Shown piece by piece: positions 8,441-16,293 of a DNA stretch of 16,805 nucleotides. The translations under genes were made by a program, and so were the position numbers. Source of the stretch: an uncultured Pseudomonadaceae bacterium (GTDB lineage: Bacteria; Pseudomonadota; Gammaproteobacteria; Pseudomonadales; Pseudomonadaceae); assembly GCA_947630465.1 (NCBI GenBank), contig CANRHT010000020.1, positions 1-16,805 of the forward strand. The letters run 5' to 3'. Position 1 is the first letter of the stretch; the number at the start of each line of letters is the position of its first letter. The notes under the pieces are model-generated. The model was not told the DNA's origin, did not search any database, and saw nothing but the letters and a program-made list of their open reading frames with translations.

Positions 8441-9505
8441 ATGCGTCCAGCGCGCGCGTTAATTGATTTAGTCGCATTGCGGCATAATTTCCAAATAGCA
8501 CAGCAACTCAGTGCCGATAAAACTCTAGCGGTCGTCAAGGCCAATGCTTATGGGCATGGTGCCATCGCTTGCGCGCAGGCTTTGGCCGATTTAGCCGATG
8601 GCTTTGCTGTGGCTTGTTTAGAAGAAGCCTTGCAGTTGCGCCGCGCTGGAATTAAGCAGCCGATTCTTTTGCTGGAAGGTTTTTTTAGCGCTGACGAACT
8701 GGTGTTGATTGCCGAGTATCAACTCTGGTGCGTGGTGCATGCTGATTGGCAACTTGACGCGCTGGAGCGTGCGCCGCTTACACAGCCCTTACAGATCTGG
8801 TTGAAAATGGATTCAGGGATGCACCGAGTGGGGTTCTTTGCGCATCAGTACCGCGCTGCTTACCAACGTTTGCAAGCCTGTGCCAATGTGGCATCTATTG
8901 TTTTAATCAGTCATTTTTCGCGTGCTGATGAGCTGCAGTCGGCGGCTACGACTGAGCAATACCAGCTGTTTCAGCACACAACCAGAGGTATGGATGCCGC
9001 CGTGAGTGTATGCAACTCGCCCGCTTTAGTGGCTTGGCCGCAGATTCGCAGTGATTGGTCACGTCCGGGTATTATTTTATATGGCAGTCAGCCCGTGCCC
9101 AGCAGTGAGTTACAGTTGCTGCCCGTTATGACCTTGCAATCAAAAATCATCGCCGTACGCGAATTACCTGCCGGTGAACCGGTGGGTTATGGTGCGCACT
9201 TTATTGCTCCACGGGCGACACGAGTGGGTATTGTTGCTATGGGGTATGCCGATGGTTATCCGCGTCATGCACCCAGTGGTACACCTGTTGCAGTGGCTGG
9301 TGAGGTGACGCAGTTGCTCGGTCGTGTTTCGATGGATATGTTGGCGGTGGATTTAACCGATATACCGCAGGCGGGCGTGGGCAGCACTGTTGAATTGTGG
9401 GGTAAAGCTGTTTCTATCGATGAAGTTGCAGCCTGTGCTGGGACTATCTCCTATGAGTTGCTGTGTAATGTTCAGCGTGTTGAGCGTGAATATCTAACAA
9501 ATTAG
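8441..9505 (+). CDS. dadX: Alanine racemase, catabolic DadX type by context
   Basis: PLP enzyme that interconverts L- and D-alanine. The 354-aa protein has the PLP lysine K33 in VVKANAYGHG and the second catalytic base Y250 in VGYGAHF. It also has the phosphate-binding WSRPGIILYG (206-215) and the C-terminal VSMDM and ISYELLCNV motifs. Sequence alone does not cleanly separate biosynthetic Alr from catabolic DadX. I call it DadX because it directly follows dadA, so L-alanine can be racemised and then oxidised. The 92-base gap holds a weak hairpin (GCAAAG at 8392, CTTTGC at 8406) without a T run. There is no room for the RidA-family gene that I remember lying between dadA and dadX in P. aeruginosa. 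Confidence 0.93.
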   Translation: MRPARALIDLVALRHNFQIAQQLSADKTLAVVKANAYGHGAIACAQALADLADGFAVACLEEALQLRRAGIKQPILLLEGFFSADELVLIAEYQLWCVVHADWQLDALERAPLTQPLQIWLKMDSGMHRVGFFAHQYRAAYQRLQACANVASIVLISHFSRADELQSAATTEQYQLFQHTTRGMDAAVSVCNSPALVAWPQIRSDWSRPGIILYGSQPVPSSELQLLPVMTLQSKIIAVRELPAGEPVGYGAHFIAPRATRVGIVAMGYADGYPRHAPSGTPVAVAGEVTQLLGRVSMDMLAVDLTDIPQAGVGSTVELWGKAVSIDEVAACAGTISYELLCNVQRVEREYLTN

Positions 9506-9537
9506 CCGCTAAAAGCTGCCGATCTACATTGTTATGT

Positions 9538-9565
9538 TTGCCTGAAGGCATGGAGTGGTTATACT
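9538..9565 (+). promoter_or_regulatory. Predicted sigma-70 promoter of the cytochrome c gene
   Basis: TTGCCT (9538-9543) and TATACT (9560-9565) are separated by 16 bases, a good -35/-10 pair, about 60 bases before the start codon. The -35 box overlaps a small palindrome TGCCT-GA-AGGCA (9539-9550) that could be an operator. It implies that the gene can be expressed apart from the upstream dadA-racemase pair. Confidence 0.55.
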
Positions 9566-9626
9566 GTGCAGAGCTCGCAAAAGACATGTTGCGGGAACGA
9601 ATTACTAAGAAAATAGAGGGTGTACC

Positions 9627-10049
9627 GTGAACCTGATGAAAAAAATTCTGGTAGCTCAAGCAACTGTTCTAGCCCTTTGGGCTGTTAGTGCACAAGCCAC
9701 CACTGATGAAGAAATTGCAGCACGTATTAAGCCTGTTGGCGTTGTTTGTGTGCAGGGCGATGAGTGTGCAAAGGCTGTCGCTGTTGCCGCACCTGTCGCA
9801 TCGGCTGGCCGTAGCGCTGATGATATTATTACTAAGCATTGTGCTGCCTGTCACGTGTCAGGATTGTTAGGTGCGCCTATTGTTGGTGAAACTGCAGATT
9901 GGCAAGCACTTGCTGATGCTAAAGGTGGTTTAGACGGTATTTTGGCCACAGCCATCAGCGGTATCAATGCTATGCCAGCTAAGGGTACCTGCAGTGATTG
10001 TTCGGATGATGAGTTAATGAGCGCAATTAAGACGATGTCTGGTTTGTAA
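9627..10049 (+). CDS. cycB: Periplasmic cytochrome c5 family protein
   Basis: Exported mono-haem electron carrier. The 140-aa precursor has a Sec signal peptide (MKK, hydrophobic core, SAQA at 21-24, cleavage probably after A24). One CXXCH haem site lies at C72-A-A-C75-H76. The likely axial methionine is M116 in NAMPAKG. A cysteine pair, C122 and C125 in GTCSDC, is the disulfide typical of the cytochrome c5 group. A second cysteine pair (C41, C47 in VCVQGDEC) lies near the mature N-terminus. The GTG at 9627 is chosen because AGAGGG sits six bases ahead, while the ATG at 9636 would be 15 bases away. It has its own promoter and a strong terminator. The close Pseudomonas protein is called CycB from memory; the electron partner is unknown. 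Confidence 0.92.
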   Translation: MNLMKKILVAQATVLALWAVSAQATTDEEIAARIKPVGVVCVQGDECAKAVAVAAPVASAGRSADDIITKHCAACHVSGLLGAPIVGETADWQALADAKGGLDGILATAISGINAMPAKGTCSDCSDDELMSAIKTMSGL

Positions 10050-10062
10050 ATTGTGGCTGCAT

Positions 10063-10090
10063 AAAAAACCGCCCACGTGGCGGTTTTTTT
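10063..10090 (+). terminator. Rho-independent terminator after the cytochrome c gene
   Basis: The stem CCGCC (10069-10073) and GGCGG (10079-10083) with loop CACGT is flanked by a run of six A and a run of seven T that extend the pairing. It begins 13 bases after the cytochrome stop. The A run on the other side would also let it act on the opposite strand. Confidence 0.9.
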
Positions 10091-10123
10091 ATGGCTCAAT
10101 CTTTTCCTCTGAAGGATGCTGCT

Positions 10124-10726
10124 GTGTTGACAAGCTATATCAATGGAGTTGTTATTGCGCTGGGCTTAATCATGGCTATTGGTGCGCAAAATGCTTTTGT
10201 TTTATCGCAAGCACTACGCCGTGAGCATCACCTGTGGGTGGCGAGCCTGTGCGTGTTTTTTGATGTGTTGTTGGTGGCCTTAGGCGTATACGGTTTAGCA
10301 CAGTTATTGACCAGTAGCCCGCTGTTATTAGCGATAGCCCGTTGGGGTGGCGTGCTGTTTTTATCCAGTTATGCGGCGCTGGCTTTAGTGCGTGCGATAC
10401 GCCCTCAAGCGCTAGAAGCTGAGTCTGTGCGTCCGCGCCAACCTTTGCGCGTAGTTTTGGCAACGACTTTAGCGGTGACATTGCTCAATCCGCATGTGTA
10501 TTTAGATACTGTTTTGCTGATTGGCTCGCTGGGGGCGCAACAAGAGTTTCCGTTTGCTTATGTTGCCGGTTCAGCGACCAGTTCGGTGTTATGGTTTTTC
10601 AGCTTAGCTTTGGCAGGCGCCAAACTTGCACCTTGGTTGGCGCGGCCGATGACGTGGCGCGTGATTGATTTTTTGGTGGCCATCATGATGTTTTCGATTG
10701 CACTGCAATTAATATTAGGCGAGTAA
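10124..10726 (+). CDS. LysE/ArgO family amino-acid exporter
   Basis: Inner-membrane transporter of the LysE superfamily, most like the ArgO/YggA (arginine and basic amino-acid efflux) branch. The 200-aa protein has about five to six hydrophobic segments. Family hallmarks are GLIMAIGAQNAFVL (14-27) near the N-terminus and LNPHVYLDTVLLIGSLGAQ (121-139) in the middle. The start is GTG at 10124, with GAAGGA (10111-10116) seven bases upstream. A longer frame from an ATG at 10091 begins in the T tail of the preceding terminator and has no ribosome site, so I reject it. It precedes sodB by 146 bases. The exported substrate cannot be fixed from sequence: lysine or arginine is likely. Confidence 0.9.
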   Translation: MLTSYINGVVIALGLIMAIGAQNAFVLSQALRREHHLWVASLCVFFDVLLVALGVYGLAQLLTSSPLLLAIARWGGVLFLSSYAALALVRAIRPQALEAESVRPRQPLRVVLATTLAVTLLNPHVYLDTVLLIGSLGAQQEFPFAYVAGSATSSVLWFFSLALAGAKLAPWLARPMTWRVIDFLVAIMMFSIALQLILGE

Positions 10727-10872
10727 AGCCCTACAGTTACAGCGTAGATAAGCAGCGGTCGGGGTGCTATGATAAATCACTTAAGGCAAGACGGAACGGC
10801 TGGCAACTGAACTGGCCGTCCATTATTTAAACTTGCTGATTGTGCCTCGTCTGATGTAATTGGAGAATAATC
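10727..10872 (+). promoter_or_regulatory. Leader and promoter region of sodB
   Basis: This 146-base region carries a possible -10 TATGAT (10768-10773) without a clear -35. A second weak pair, TGGCAA (10801-10806) and TATTTA (10824-10829), has 17-base spacing. An 8-bp imperfect hairpin could form at 10796-10819 (ACGGCTGG with CTGGCCGT). A strong TTGGAG ribosome site precedes the ATG. I see no convincing Fur box. The promoter choice is undecided. Confidence 0.35.
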
Positions 10873-11454
10873 ATGGCTTTTGAATTACCTGCGCTTCCGT
10901 ACGAAAAAAATGCACTCGAACCACACATCTCTGCAGAAACTTTAGATTTTCACCACGGTAAGCACCATAACGCTTATGTTGTGAACTTGAATAATCTGGT
11001 TCCTGGTACTGAATTTGAAGGCAAAACCCTAGAAGAGATTATCAAGACTTCAAGCGGTGGCGTATTCAACAACGCAGCACAAGTTTGGAACCACACCTTC
11101 TACTGGAACTGCTTAGCAGCAAACGCTGGCGGCGCTCCTACTGGTGCTTTAGCTGATGCAATCAATGCAGCTTTCGGTTCATTTGATGCGTTCAAAGAAG
11201 AGTTCACCAAAACTGCAATCGGTACATTCGGTTCAGGTTGGGCTTGGTTAGTGAAGAAAGCTGACGGCTCATTAGCGCTGTCTAGCACAATTGGTGCAGG
11301 TTGCCCGCTGACCACTGGCGACACAGCACTGTTGACCTGTGACGTTTGGGAGCACGCTTACTACGTTGACTACCGTAATGCGCGTCCTAAGTATGTTGAA
11401 GCGTTCTGGAACTTGGTTAACTGGGACTTCGTAGCGAAAAACTTCGCTGCTTAA
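10873..11454 (+). CDS. sodB: Superoxide dismutase, iron type
   Basis: Cytoplasmic enzyme that converts superoxide to oxygen and hydrogen peroxide. The 193-aa length and [20 protein letters not shown] start are standard for Fe-SOD. Metal ligands are H27, H74, D157 and H161 (the last two in [11 protein letters not shown]). The active-site glutamine Q70 in [13 protein letters not shown] and the [10 protein letters not shown] stretch (117-126) favour the iron rather than manganese form. The ATG at 10873 follows TTGGAGAATAATC. A strong hairpin terminator follows, so it is probably monocistronic. The codons look well optimised (many GCT, AAC and TTC), consistent with high expression. Confidence 0.97.
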   Translation: MAFELPALPYEKNALEPHISAETLDFHHGKHHNAYVVNLNNLVPGTEFEGKTLEEIIKTSSGGVFNNAAQVWNHTFYWNCLAANAGGAPTGALADAINAAFGSFDAFKEEFTKTAIGTFGSGWAWLVKKADGSLALSSTIGAGCPLTTGDTALLTCDVWEHAYYVDYRNARPKYVEAFWNLVNWDFVAKNFAA

Positions 11455-11483
11455 TTCTCGGTAACTGCAGTACCCGTTTGCTT

Positions 11484-11520
11484 AAAGCCCCAGTGTTGCA
11501 GCGCAGCACTGGGGCTTTTT
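11484..11520 (+). terminator. Strong terminator between convergent sodB and mtgA
   Basis: A long stem pairs 11487-11499 (GCCCCAGTGTTGC) with 11503-11515 (GCAGCACTGGGGC) around a 3-base loop, extended by AAA/TTT and followed by six T. It serves sodB. Because of the flanking A run it may also stop transcription from mtgA, whose stop codon (11520-11522) touches the T run. Confidence 0.92.
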
Positions 11521-12290
11521 TATGACTCGAATTTGGCTTTAATGATGGGTAGCCACTCGCTTATGGGCGGTAGCCATTCGCTGTGCACAGGTTTGAGGCT
11601 GTTTAGGTAGTGGCTTGAACCCAGTTGACGTACTTGGCGAGCAATCCACTGTGCACGTTGTTGTGTGGCAGCGCTGGGCTGGCCTGCACTACGCGTGAGT
11701 GGGCTGGGTAATACCGCTGCCAATACATAAGCTTGCTGATTCGTTAAGTAGGCTGCGCCTGTGTTGAAGTGATACTGCGCTGCAGCTTCGGCACCGAAAA
11801 TCCCCGGCCCCCACTCAGCACTGTTTAAATACACTTCTAAAATGCGTTCTTTATTCCACAGCAGTTCAATCCATGCAGTAAACCAAGCTTCCAGTGCTTT
11901 GCGTGTCCAGCTGCGTGATGACCAGAGGAAAGTGTTTTTTGCCACTTGTTGGGAAAGGGTGCTGGCGCCTCTTATATTGTTATTTTGCTCGTTATAGTTT
12001 AGCGCTGCGCGAATGGCTTCGACATCAAAACCGTAATGAGTGGCAAACAGTTGGTCTTCGGCAGCAATTACCGCCATCTTTAAATGATCAGGCAGTGTGT
12101 GCCACGGCTTCCAAGTGCGTTCAGCGCTATAGGTTTGCCCTGAAATCTTGGCTGTTAATTGGCGTTCAAGCATCAGTGCACTCACCGGTGGATCGACCCA
12201 GCGCAGTAATAGCACCAACGCAATACTGAGTACGGCACCGCCCAAAACCGTAAACAACAGCAGGCGCAGCAGTTTGCGCGCTAGAGTCAT
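11520..12290 (-). CDS. mtgA: Monofunctional biosynthetic peptidoglycan transglycosylase MtgA
   Basis: Inner-membrane anchored GT51 glycosyltransferase that polymerises lipid II into glycan strands. From the ATG at 12290 it is 256 aa. One membrane segment lies at about residues 10-30, then the periplasmic GT51 domain with AAEDQLFATHYGFD (catalytic E78), RGASTLSQQVAKN (107-119) and the KERILEVYLN motif (147-156). The frame also opens at an ATG at 12350, adding 20 residues with a second hydrophobic stretch. Two membrane spans would place the active domain in the cytoplasm, so I prefer the inner start, though neither has a clear ribosome site. The family is usually 230-245 aa. It is divergent from the DUF423 gene. 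Confidence 0.93.
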   Translation of the reverse strand: MTLARKLLRLLLFTVLGGAVLSIALVLLLRWVDPPVSALMLERQLTAKISGQTYSAERTWKPWHTLPDHLKMAVIAAEDQLFATHYGFDVEAIRAALNYNEQNNNIRGASTLSQQVAKNTFLWSSRSWTRKALEAWFTAWIELLWNKERILEVYLNSAEWGPGIFGAEAAAQYHFNTGAAYLTNQQAYVLAAVLPSPLTRSAGQPSAATQQRAQWIARQVRQLGSSHYLNSLKPVHSEWLPPISEWLPIIKAKFES

Positions 12291-12415
12291 GCCGTACACA
12301 ACGCTGGCGATGCATATGGGCAATATAGTGTGCAGCAGTGTACGTAACATGATGTGCGCCTAACTCAATAGAGGCGTTAGTATAGCCACTGTTATTTAAT
12401 TGTGGAGACGCAAGC

Positions 12416-12781
12416 ATGCGTTATTGGTTATTTATTGGCGCCGTATGTGCAGCACTTGCGGTGTTATTAGGCGCTTTTGCCGCCCATGCTTTAAAAAACA
12501 CACTCAGTGTTGAGTACTTGGCGGTATTACAAACCGGTGTGCAGTACCAGTTTATTCATGCCTTAGCCTTGGTGTTGGTTGCTGTGCTGGCGCAACAACA
12601 GCCGTCGCGCGCGCTGACAGTGGCAGGCTTGTTGTTTGCCTTGGGTATCGTATTATTTTCAGGCAGTTTATATGTGTTGGTGCTGACACCGCTTAAACCG
12701 GGCTTGATTACGCCTATTGGCGGTAGTTTATTGGTCTTGGGTTGGCTCAGTGTTGCAGTGTCAGCTTGGCGTAAAGCGTAA
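12416..12781 (+). CDS. DUF423 family inner-membrane protein
   Basis: Small membrane protein of unknown function in the YgdD/DUF423 family, 121 aa. Four hydrophobic segments lie at about residues 4-22, 44-60, 67-91 and 99-117. Family motifs visible are LGAFAAHALK (18-27), QFIHALAL (45-52), LFSGSLY (80-86) and TPIGGSLLVLGW (99-110). The start ATG at 12416 has GGAGA ten bases upstream. It lies between mtgA (divergent) and thiS (64 bases downstream), a neighbourhood I remember as conserved in Pseudomonas. Membership of the family is clear, but no biochemical role can be given. Confidence 0.92.
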   Translation: MRYWLFIGAVCAALAVLLGAFAAHALKNTLSVEYLAVLQTGVQYQFIHALALVLVAVLAQQQPSRALTVAGLLFALGIVLFSGSLYVLVLTPLKPGLITPIGGSLLVLGWLSVAVSAWRKA

Positions 12782-12785
12782 ATAT

Positions 12786-12815
12786 TTGGTGATCAGCGAG
12801 CGAACCCGCTAAAAT
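12786..12815 (+). promoter_or_regulatory. Possible sigma-70 promoter for thiS-thiG
   Basis: TTGGTG (12786-12791) and TAAAAT (12810-12815) are 18 bases apart in the short gap before thiS, which starts 30 bases further on. The gap is too small to hold a TPP riboswitch. Confidence 0.45.
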
Positions 12816-12845
12816 AGCGACCCTTCGGAATTTCACGGTTGTGTT

Positions 12846-13046
12846 ATGCATATTCAGTTGAATGGTGAAACCTACACATTAAGCGAGCCGCTGAGTGTGG
12901 CAGGTTTAATTGAACATCTGCAGTTAGCAGGGCGCCGCGTTGCCGTCGAGTTAAACTTCGAAATTGTGCCACGCAGTATGTACGCAACAACGCCTATTAA
13001 AGAAGGCGATGCGCTGGAAATCGTACATGCCATTGGTGGTGGTTAG
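12846..13046 (+). CDS. thiS: Sulfur carrier protein ThiS
   Basis: Ubiquitin-like sulfur carrier for the thiazole half of thiamine. The 66-aa protein starts MHIQLNGETY, has the beta-grasp pattern, and ends in the obligatory GG (HAIGGG), whose terminal glycine is adenylated by ThiF and turned into a thiocarboxylate. The length is exactly that of the family. It lies 40 bases upstream of thiG, its sulfur acceptor, and probably shares a transcript with it. Confidence 0.96.
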   Translation: MHIQLNGETYTLSEPLSVAGLIEHLQLAGRRVAVELNFEIVPRSMYATTPIKEGDALEIVHAIGGG

Positions 13047-13086
13047 TCTTGGCTGACCGTCTTTTATTGACTAAGAGAGGCTTTAG

Positions 13087-13881
13087 ATGAGCGTTATACG
13101 TACAGATTCCCCCTTTACTATCGCAGGAACCACCTACTCATCACGTCTACTCGTGGGTACCGGTAAATATAAAGACATGGAAGAAACCCGCTTAGCGATT
13201 GAAGCCTCGGGTGCTGAAATTGTCACTGTTGCCGTGCGCCGTACTAATATGGGTCAGAATAAAGATGAGCCCAATTTATTAGATGTGATCAGCCCTGATC
13301 GCTATACCATTTTGCCCAATACCGCTGGTTGCTACGATGCAGAATCGGCGATTCGCACCTGCCGTTTGGCACGTGAGTTATTGGGCGGGCGCAATCTGGT
13401 AAAGCTGGAAATTTTGGCTGATCAAAAAACCTTATTTCCCAACGTGGTAGAAACCCTCAAGGCTGCCAAAGTGCTCGTCGATGAAGGCTTTGATGTGATG
13501 GTCTATACCAGCGATGACCCAATTATTGCTCGTGAGCTCGAAGCCATTGGTTGTGTGGCAGTGATGCCATTAGCAGGTTTAATTGGCACCGGTTTAGGTA
13601 TTTGTAACCCCTATAACCTGCGCATTATTCTCGAAGAAGCTCAGGTGCCTGTGTTGGTTGATGCGGGTGTGGGGACGGCATCGGATGCCACTATTGCGAT
13701 GGAAATGGGCTGTGCTGCGGTGCTGATGAACAGCGCCATCGCCAACGCACAGCAGCCTATTTTAATGGCACAAGCGATGCGTCATGCGATTGAAGCGGGT
13801 CGTTTAGCTTACTTAGCTGGGCGTATGCCGAAAAAACTCTATGCCAGTGCCTCTTCGCCCCTTGAAGGCATGATTGGTTAA
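13087..13881 (+). CDS. thiG: Thiazole synthase ThiG
   Basis: TIM-barrel enzyme that condenses 1-deoxy-D-xylulose 5-phosphate, dehydroglycine and the sulfur of ThiS thiocarboxylate into the thiamine thiazole phosphate. The 264-aa protein has [12 protein letters not shown] near the N-terminus (19-30). The Schiff-base lysine is K106 in [28 protein letters not shown] (161-179) and the phosphate-binding [10 protein letters not shown] (192-201) follow. The ATG at 13087 is preceded by AGAGAGG. It follows thiS and precedes trmB, with a 7-bp GC hairpin in between. The dehydroglycine-forming enzyme (ThiO or ThiH) is not in the window. Confidence 0.97.
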   Translation: MSVIRTDSPFTIAGTTYSSRLLVGTGKYKDMEETRLAIEASGAEIVTVAVRRTNMGQNKDEPNLLDVISPDRYTILPNTAGCYDAESAIRTCRLARELLGGRNLVKLEILADQKTLFPNVVETLKAAKVLVDEGFDVMVYTSDDPIIARELEAIGCVAVMPLAGLIGTGLGICNPYNLRIILEEAQVPVLVDAGVGTASDATIAMEMGCAAVLMNSAIANAQQPILMAQAMRHAIEAGRLAYLAGRMPKKLYASASSPLEGMIG

Positions 13882-13902
13882 AAGACTGTATTTTACTGAA
13901 TG

Positions 13903-13921
13903 GCGGCGCAACGGGCGCCGC
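13903..13921 (+). terminator. GC-rich hairpin between thiG and trmB, weak T tail
   Basis: GCGGCGC (13903-13909) and GCGCCGC (13915-13921) form a perfect 7-bp stem with a 5-base loop, 21 bases after the thiG stop. It is followed by TGTTGCTTATATTT rather than a clean T run, so it may only attenuate or stabilise the thiG mRNA end. Confidence 0.5.
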
Positions 13922-13948
13922 TGTTGCTTATATTTAGATAGGATTCCC

Positions 13949-14665
13949 ATGACAGACGATCTCATCACAGGTGAAGCACTGCCTGTGCGCCGCCGTGAAA
14001 TTAAAAGCTATGTAATGCGTGCTGGTCGTATGACTGATGGACAGCAGCGCGGCTTAGATGAAGGCTGGCCGAAATTTGGTTTATTGCTGGCCGATGGTCC
14101 GCAAGATTTCGATCAGGTCTTTGGCCGCCAAGCACCGCGTACCTTAGAGATCGGCTTTGGCATGGGGCAGTCCTTGCTGGAAATGGCGAAAGCCGCACCT
14201 GAGCAAGACTTTATTGGGATTGAAGTGCACCGCCCTGGCGTTGGCGCCTTGCTCAATGGTTTGCTCACAGAAAACATCAGTAATGTGCGTGTTTACAGTT
14301 GTGATGCGCTCGAAGTACTGAAAAACTGCGTCGCCGATGCCAGCTTGGATCGTTTGATGCTGTTTTTCCCAGATCCTTGGCACAAGAGCCGTCACCATAA
14401 GCGCCGTATTGTGCAGCCTGAATTTGCTCAGTTGGTACGCAGTAAGTTGAAGGTCGGCGGTATCTTTCATTTGGCCACCGACTGGGAGCAATACACTGAA
14501 CACATGCTCGAAGTGCTGAATGTAGCGCCGGGTTTGGTGAATTTATCTGCAGACAACACTTGGGTTGAGCGCCCGGCAGAACGTCCCGTGACTAAGTTTG
14601 AGCGTCGCGGCGAGCGCCTAGGACACGGTGTTTGGGATTTAAAGTTTCAGCGCACGGCTGATTAG
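13949..14665 (+). CDS. trmB: tRNA (guanine-N7)-methyltransferase TrmB
   Basis: SAM-dependent enzyme that makes m7G46 in the tRNA variable loop. The start is ATG 13949, preceded by AGATAGGA. The frame is open upstream to 13874, but the extra 25 residues run through the hairpin and resemble nothing. The 238-aa product has the SAM motif [15 protein letters not shown] (66-80), the acidic residue E92 in IGIEVH, D119, the signature [14 protein letters not shown] (140-153) and the C-terminal [17 protein letters not shown] (215-231) that contacts tRNA and SAM. Length and motifs are standard. It lies downstream of thiG and convergent with the DUF3392 gene. Confidence 0.97.
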   Translation: MTDDLITGEALPVRRREIKSYVMRAGRMTDGQQRGLDEGWPKFGLLLADGPQDFDQVFGRQAPRTLEIGFGMGQSLLEMAKAAPEQDFIGIEVHRPGVGALLNGLLTENISNVRVYSCDALEVLKNCVADASLDRLMLFFPDPWHKSRHHKRRIVQPEFAQLVRSKLKVGGIFHLATDWEQYTEHMLEVLNVAPGLVNLSADNTWVERPAERPVTKFERRGERLGHGVWDLKFQRTAD

Positions 14666-14692
14666 GCTCACAGGGGTAGCTTGCATCGAGGC

Positions 14693-14720
14693 GCGGTAGA
14701 GCAGATCAACTGCCTACCGC
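14693..14720. repeat. Long hairpin between convergent trmB and DUF3392 genes
   Basis: GCGGTAG (14693-14699) pairs with CTACCGC (14714-14720), and GCAG (14701-14704) pairs with CTGC (14710-14713), around loop ATCAA with a single bulged A. That is 11 base pairs in all. No T run follows on either strand. It may be a 3'-end stabilising structure or a factor-assisted terminator. Confidence 0.6.
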
Positions 14721-14747
14721 CACAAGCCATTTAAGTTACAGCGTTTG

Positions 14748-15071
14748 CTAATTCCGATCAGCGACAATGCCAATCAGAATAAAAATCGTCAAGAGCATGG
14801 GTGCCAGAATGTAATTGTTCAGGTGCGCCAAGGCGTTGGTGAGTATCGGTGTGAGGTAAATGAGACTCAGACCATAGATGACTGCACAGACCAGAACAAA
14901 AATCAGCGTGCGCATAAAAAAGTTTAAATGACCAATCGAGCGCCGCACCCAAGCATTGAGCATCGGTCCAAAGAGTACCAGCGCACTGGCCATTATCGCT
15001 AAAGCGATATCGCTCAAATGCAAACGTGTCCATTTCGATAATGCCAAAATTAAATCCGTTATGACGTCCAT
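14748..15071 (-). CDS. DUF3392 family membrane protein
   Basis: Uncharacterised inner-membrane protein, 107 aa. Three hydrophobic segments lie at about residues 19-40, 54-76 and 86-103. A basic patch VRRSIGHLN lies between the first two. The sequence matches the DUF3392 family, which I remember beside hemW in Pseudomonas. The start ATG at 15071 has a strong AAGGAGC site six bases upstream. It begins 25 bases after the hemW stop, so it is the last gene of the rdgB-hemW-DUF3392 operon. No function can be assigned from the sequence. Confidence 0.9.
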   Translation of the reverse strand: MDVITDLILALSKWTRLHLSDIALAIMASALVLFGPMLNAWVRRSIGHLNFFMRTLIFVLVCAVIYGLSLIYLTPILTNALAHLNNYILAPMLLTIFILIGIVADRN

Positions 15072-15096
15072 CAGTGCTCCTTATCAGTGTGCTGTA

Positions 15097-16293
15097 TTAC
15101 TGCTCAGCGTCTAAAAATATATGCAGTAGATCATTTAAAAACAGTTGCCCTTGTGCGCTCGCGGCTAAACGTTGCGGATCGGCACAGAGCAGACCGCGCT
15201 GCTGAGCTTGGCGCAAACCTTTATCAAGCGCGCTCACTGGCACACCGGTGCGCTGGCTGAATAACTCGAGCGCTACCCCATCGGTGAGGCGTAAGGCATT
15301 CATGAGAAACTCAAAGGGTAAATCTTCCGCTGCCAGCGTGTTGCTGCCAGCTAAGAAGGCTTTGTCTGGGTTGAGGTAGTCAGTGGGTTGCTTGGTCTTC
15401 CACGTGCGCTGGATGCGCCCCTGAGGGTCACTGAGCTTGCCATGTGCCCCAGCACCAATGCCGATAAAATCACCAAATGACCAATAATTCACATTATGTA
15501 CGGCGACTTGGTCGTCACGGGCGTAGGCCGATACTTCGTATTGTCTATAACCCTGCTGCGCCAGTAGCGCTTGTCCGGCTTCTTGGATATCCCAGAGCAC
15601 ATCATCTTCGGGCAGCACGGGTGGCTTGCTCCAAAATACAGTGTTGGGTTCCATGGTCAGCTGATACCAAGACAGATGGCTGGGTGCCAGATCAATGGCT
15701 GTTTGTAAATCAGTGAGCGCCTCTTGCGGCGACTGATCCGGTAAACCATGCATCAGGTCTAAATTAAAATCAGTAAAGCCCGCTTGGCGTGCCATCTCAA
15801 TGGCCGCAATAGCTTCTGCACCTGAGTGCACACGGCCTAAGGCTTGCAGTTTGCTGTCTTGAAAGCTTTGAATGCCAATGGACAGGCGATTGATACCTAG
15901 GGCGCGATAGGCGGCAAACTTCTCTTGTTCAAAAGTGCCTGGGTTGGCTTCCAGGGTGATTTCAATGTGTGCACTAAAAGGGATGCGCTGCTCAATGCCC
16001 TTGAGCAAAGCCTGTAGCGCAGCTGCAGAAAACAAACTGGGTGTGCCACCACCAAAGAAAATAGAGGTCAGTGGGCGGTTATGCACATGGGTTAAATCCA
16101 GATCTAAATCCGCCAAGAGCGCAGCAACGTAGGCTTGCTCGGGCAGTTCAGGGGTGGCTGCATGCGAATTGAAATCACAGTAGGGGCATTTGCGGATGCA
16201 CCAAGGAATATGCACATAGAGCGCTAACGGCGGTAAGACAAAACCATTGGCTAGGGCATGCGGACTGCTTAAATCTGACGCAATCAAGCTCAT
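15097..16293 (-). CDS. hemW: HemW, radical SAM haem chaperone (HemN-like)
   Basis: Radical SAM protein that binds haem and delivers it to membrane-bound respiratory enzymes; formerly annotated as oxygen-independent coproporphyrinogen oxidase. The 398-aa protein has the cluster motif C32-IRK-C36-PY-C39, followed by DFNSH. It lacks the fourth cysteine found in true HemN, which supports HemW. GGGTPS lies at 81-86, EANPGT at 115-120, the haem-associated HNVNYW at 266-271 and GIGAGAHG at 278-285. The start ATG (16293) overlaps the rdgB stop as ATGA, a classic translational coupling. The DUF3392 gene follows 25 bases downstream. Confidence 0.95.
   Translation of the reverse strand: MSLIASDLSSPHALANGFVLPPLALYVHIPWCIRKCPYCDFNSHAATPELPEQAYVAALLADLDLDLTHVHNRPLTSIFFGGGTPSLFSAAALQALLKGIEQRIPFSAHIEITLEANPGTFEQEKFAAYRALGINRLSIGIQSFQDSKLQALGRVHSGAEAIAAIEMARQAGFTDFNLDLMHGLPDQSPQEALTDLQTAIDLAPSHLSWYQLTMEPNTVFWSKPPVLPEDDVLWDIQEAGQALLAQQGYRQYEVSAYARDDQVAVHNVNYWSFGDFIGIGAGAHGKLSDPQGRIQRTWKTKQPTDYLNPDKAFLAGSNTLAAEDLPFEFLMNALRLTDGVALELFSQRTGVPVSALDKGLRQAQQRGLLCADPQRLAASAQGQLFLNDLLHIFLDAEQ

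Noticed and set aside
10091..10123. Upstream ATG start for the LysE-family exporter
   Set aside because: It lies right after the T run of the preceding terminator, has no ribosome site and adds residues not found in the family. GTG 10124 has GAAGGA seven bases upstream.
12782..12845. TPP riboswitch ahead of thiS
   Set aside because: The gap is only 64 bases, shorter than a TPP aptamer, and shows no CUGAGA-type conserved core.
13874..13948. Longer trmB frame starting at 13874
   Set aside because: The added 25 residues overlap the thiG stop and read through the GC hairpin. The ATG at 13949 has AGGA in place and matches the family N-terminus.
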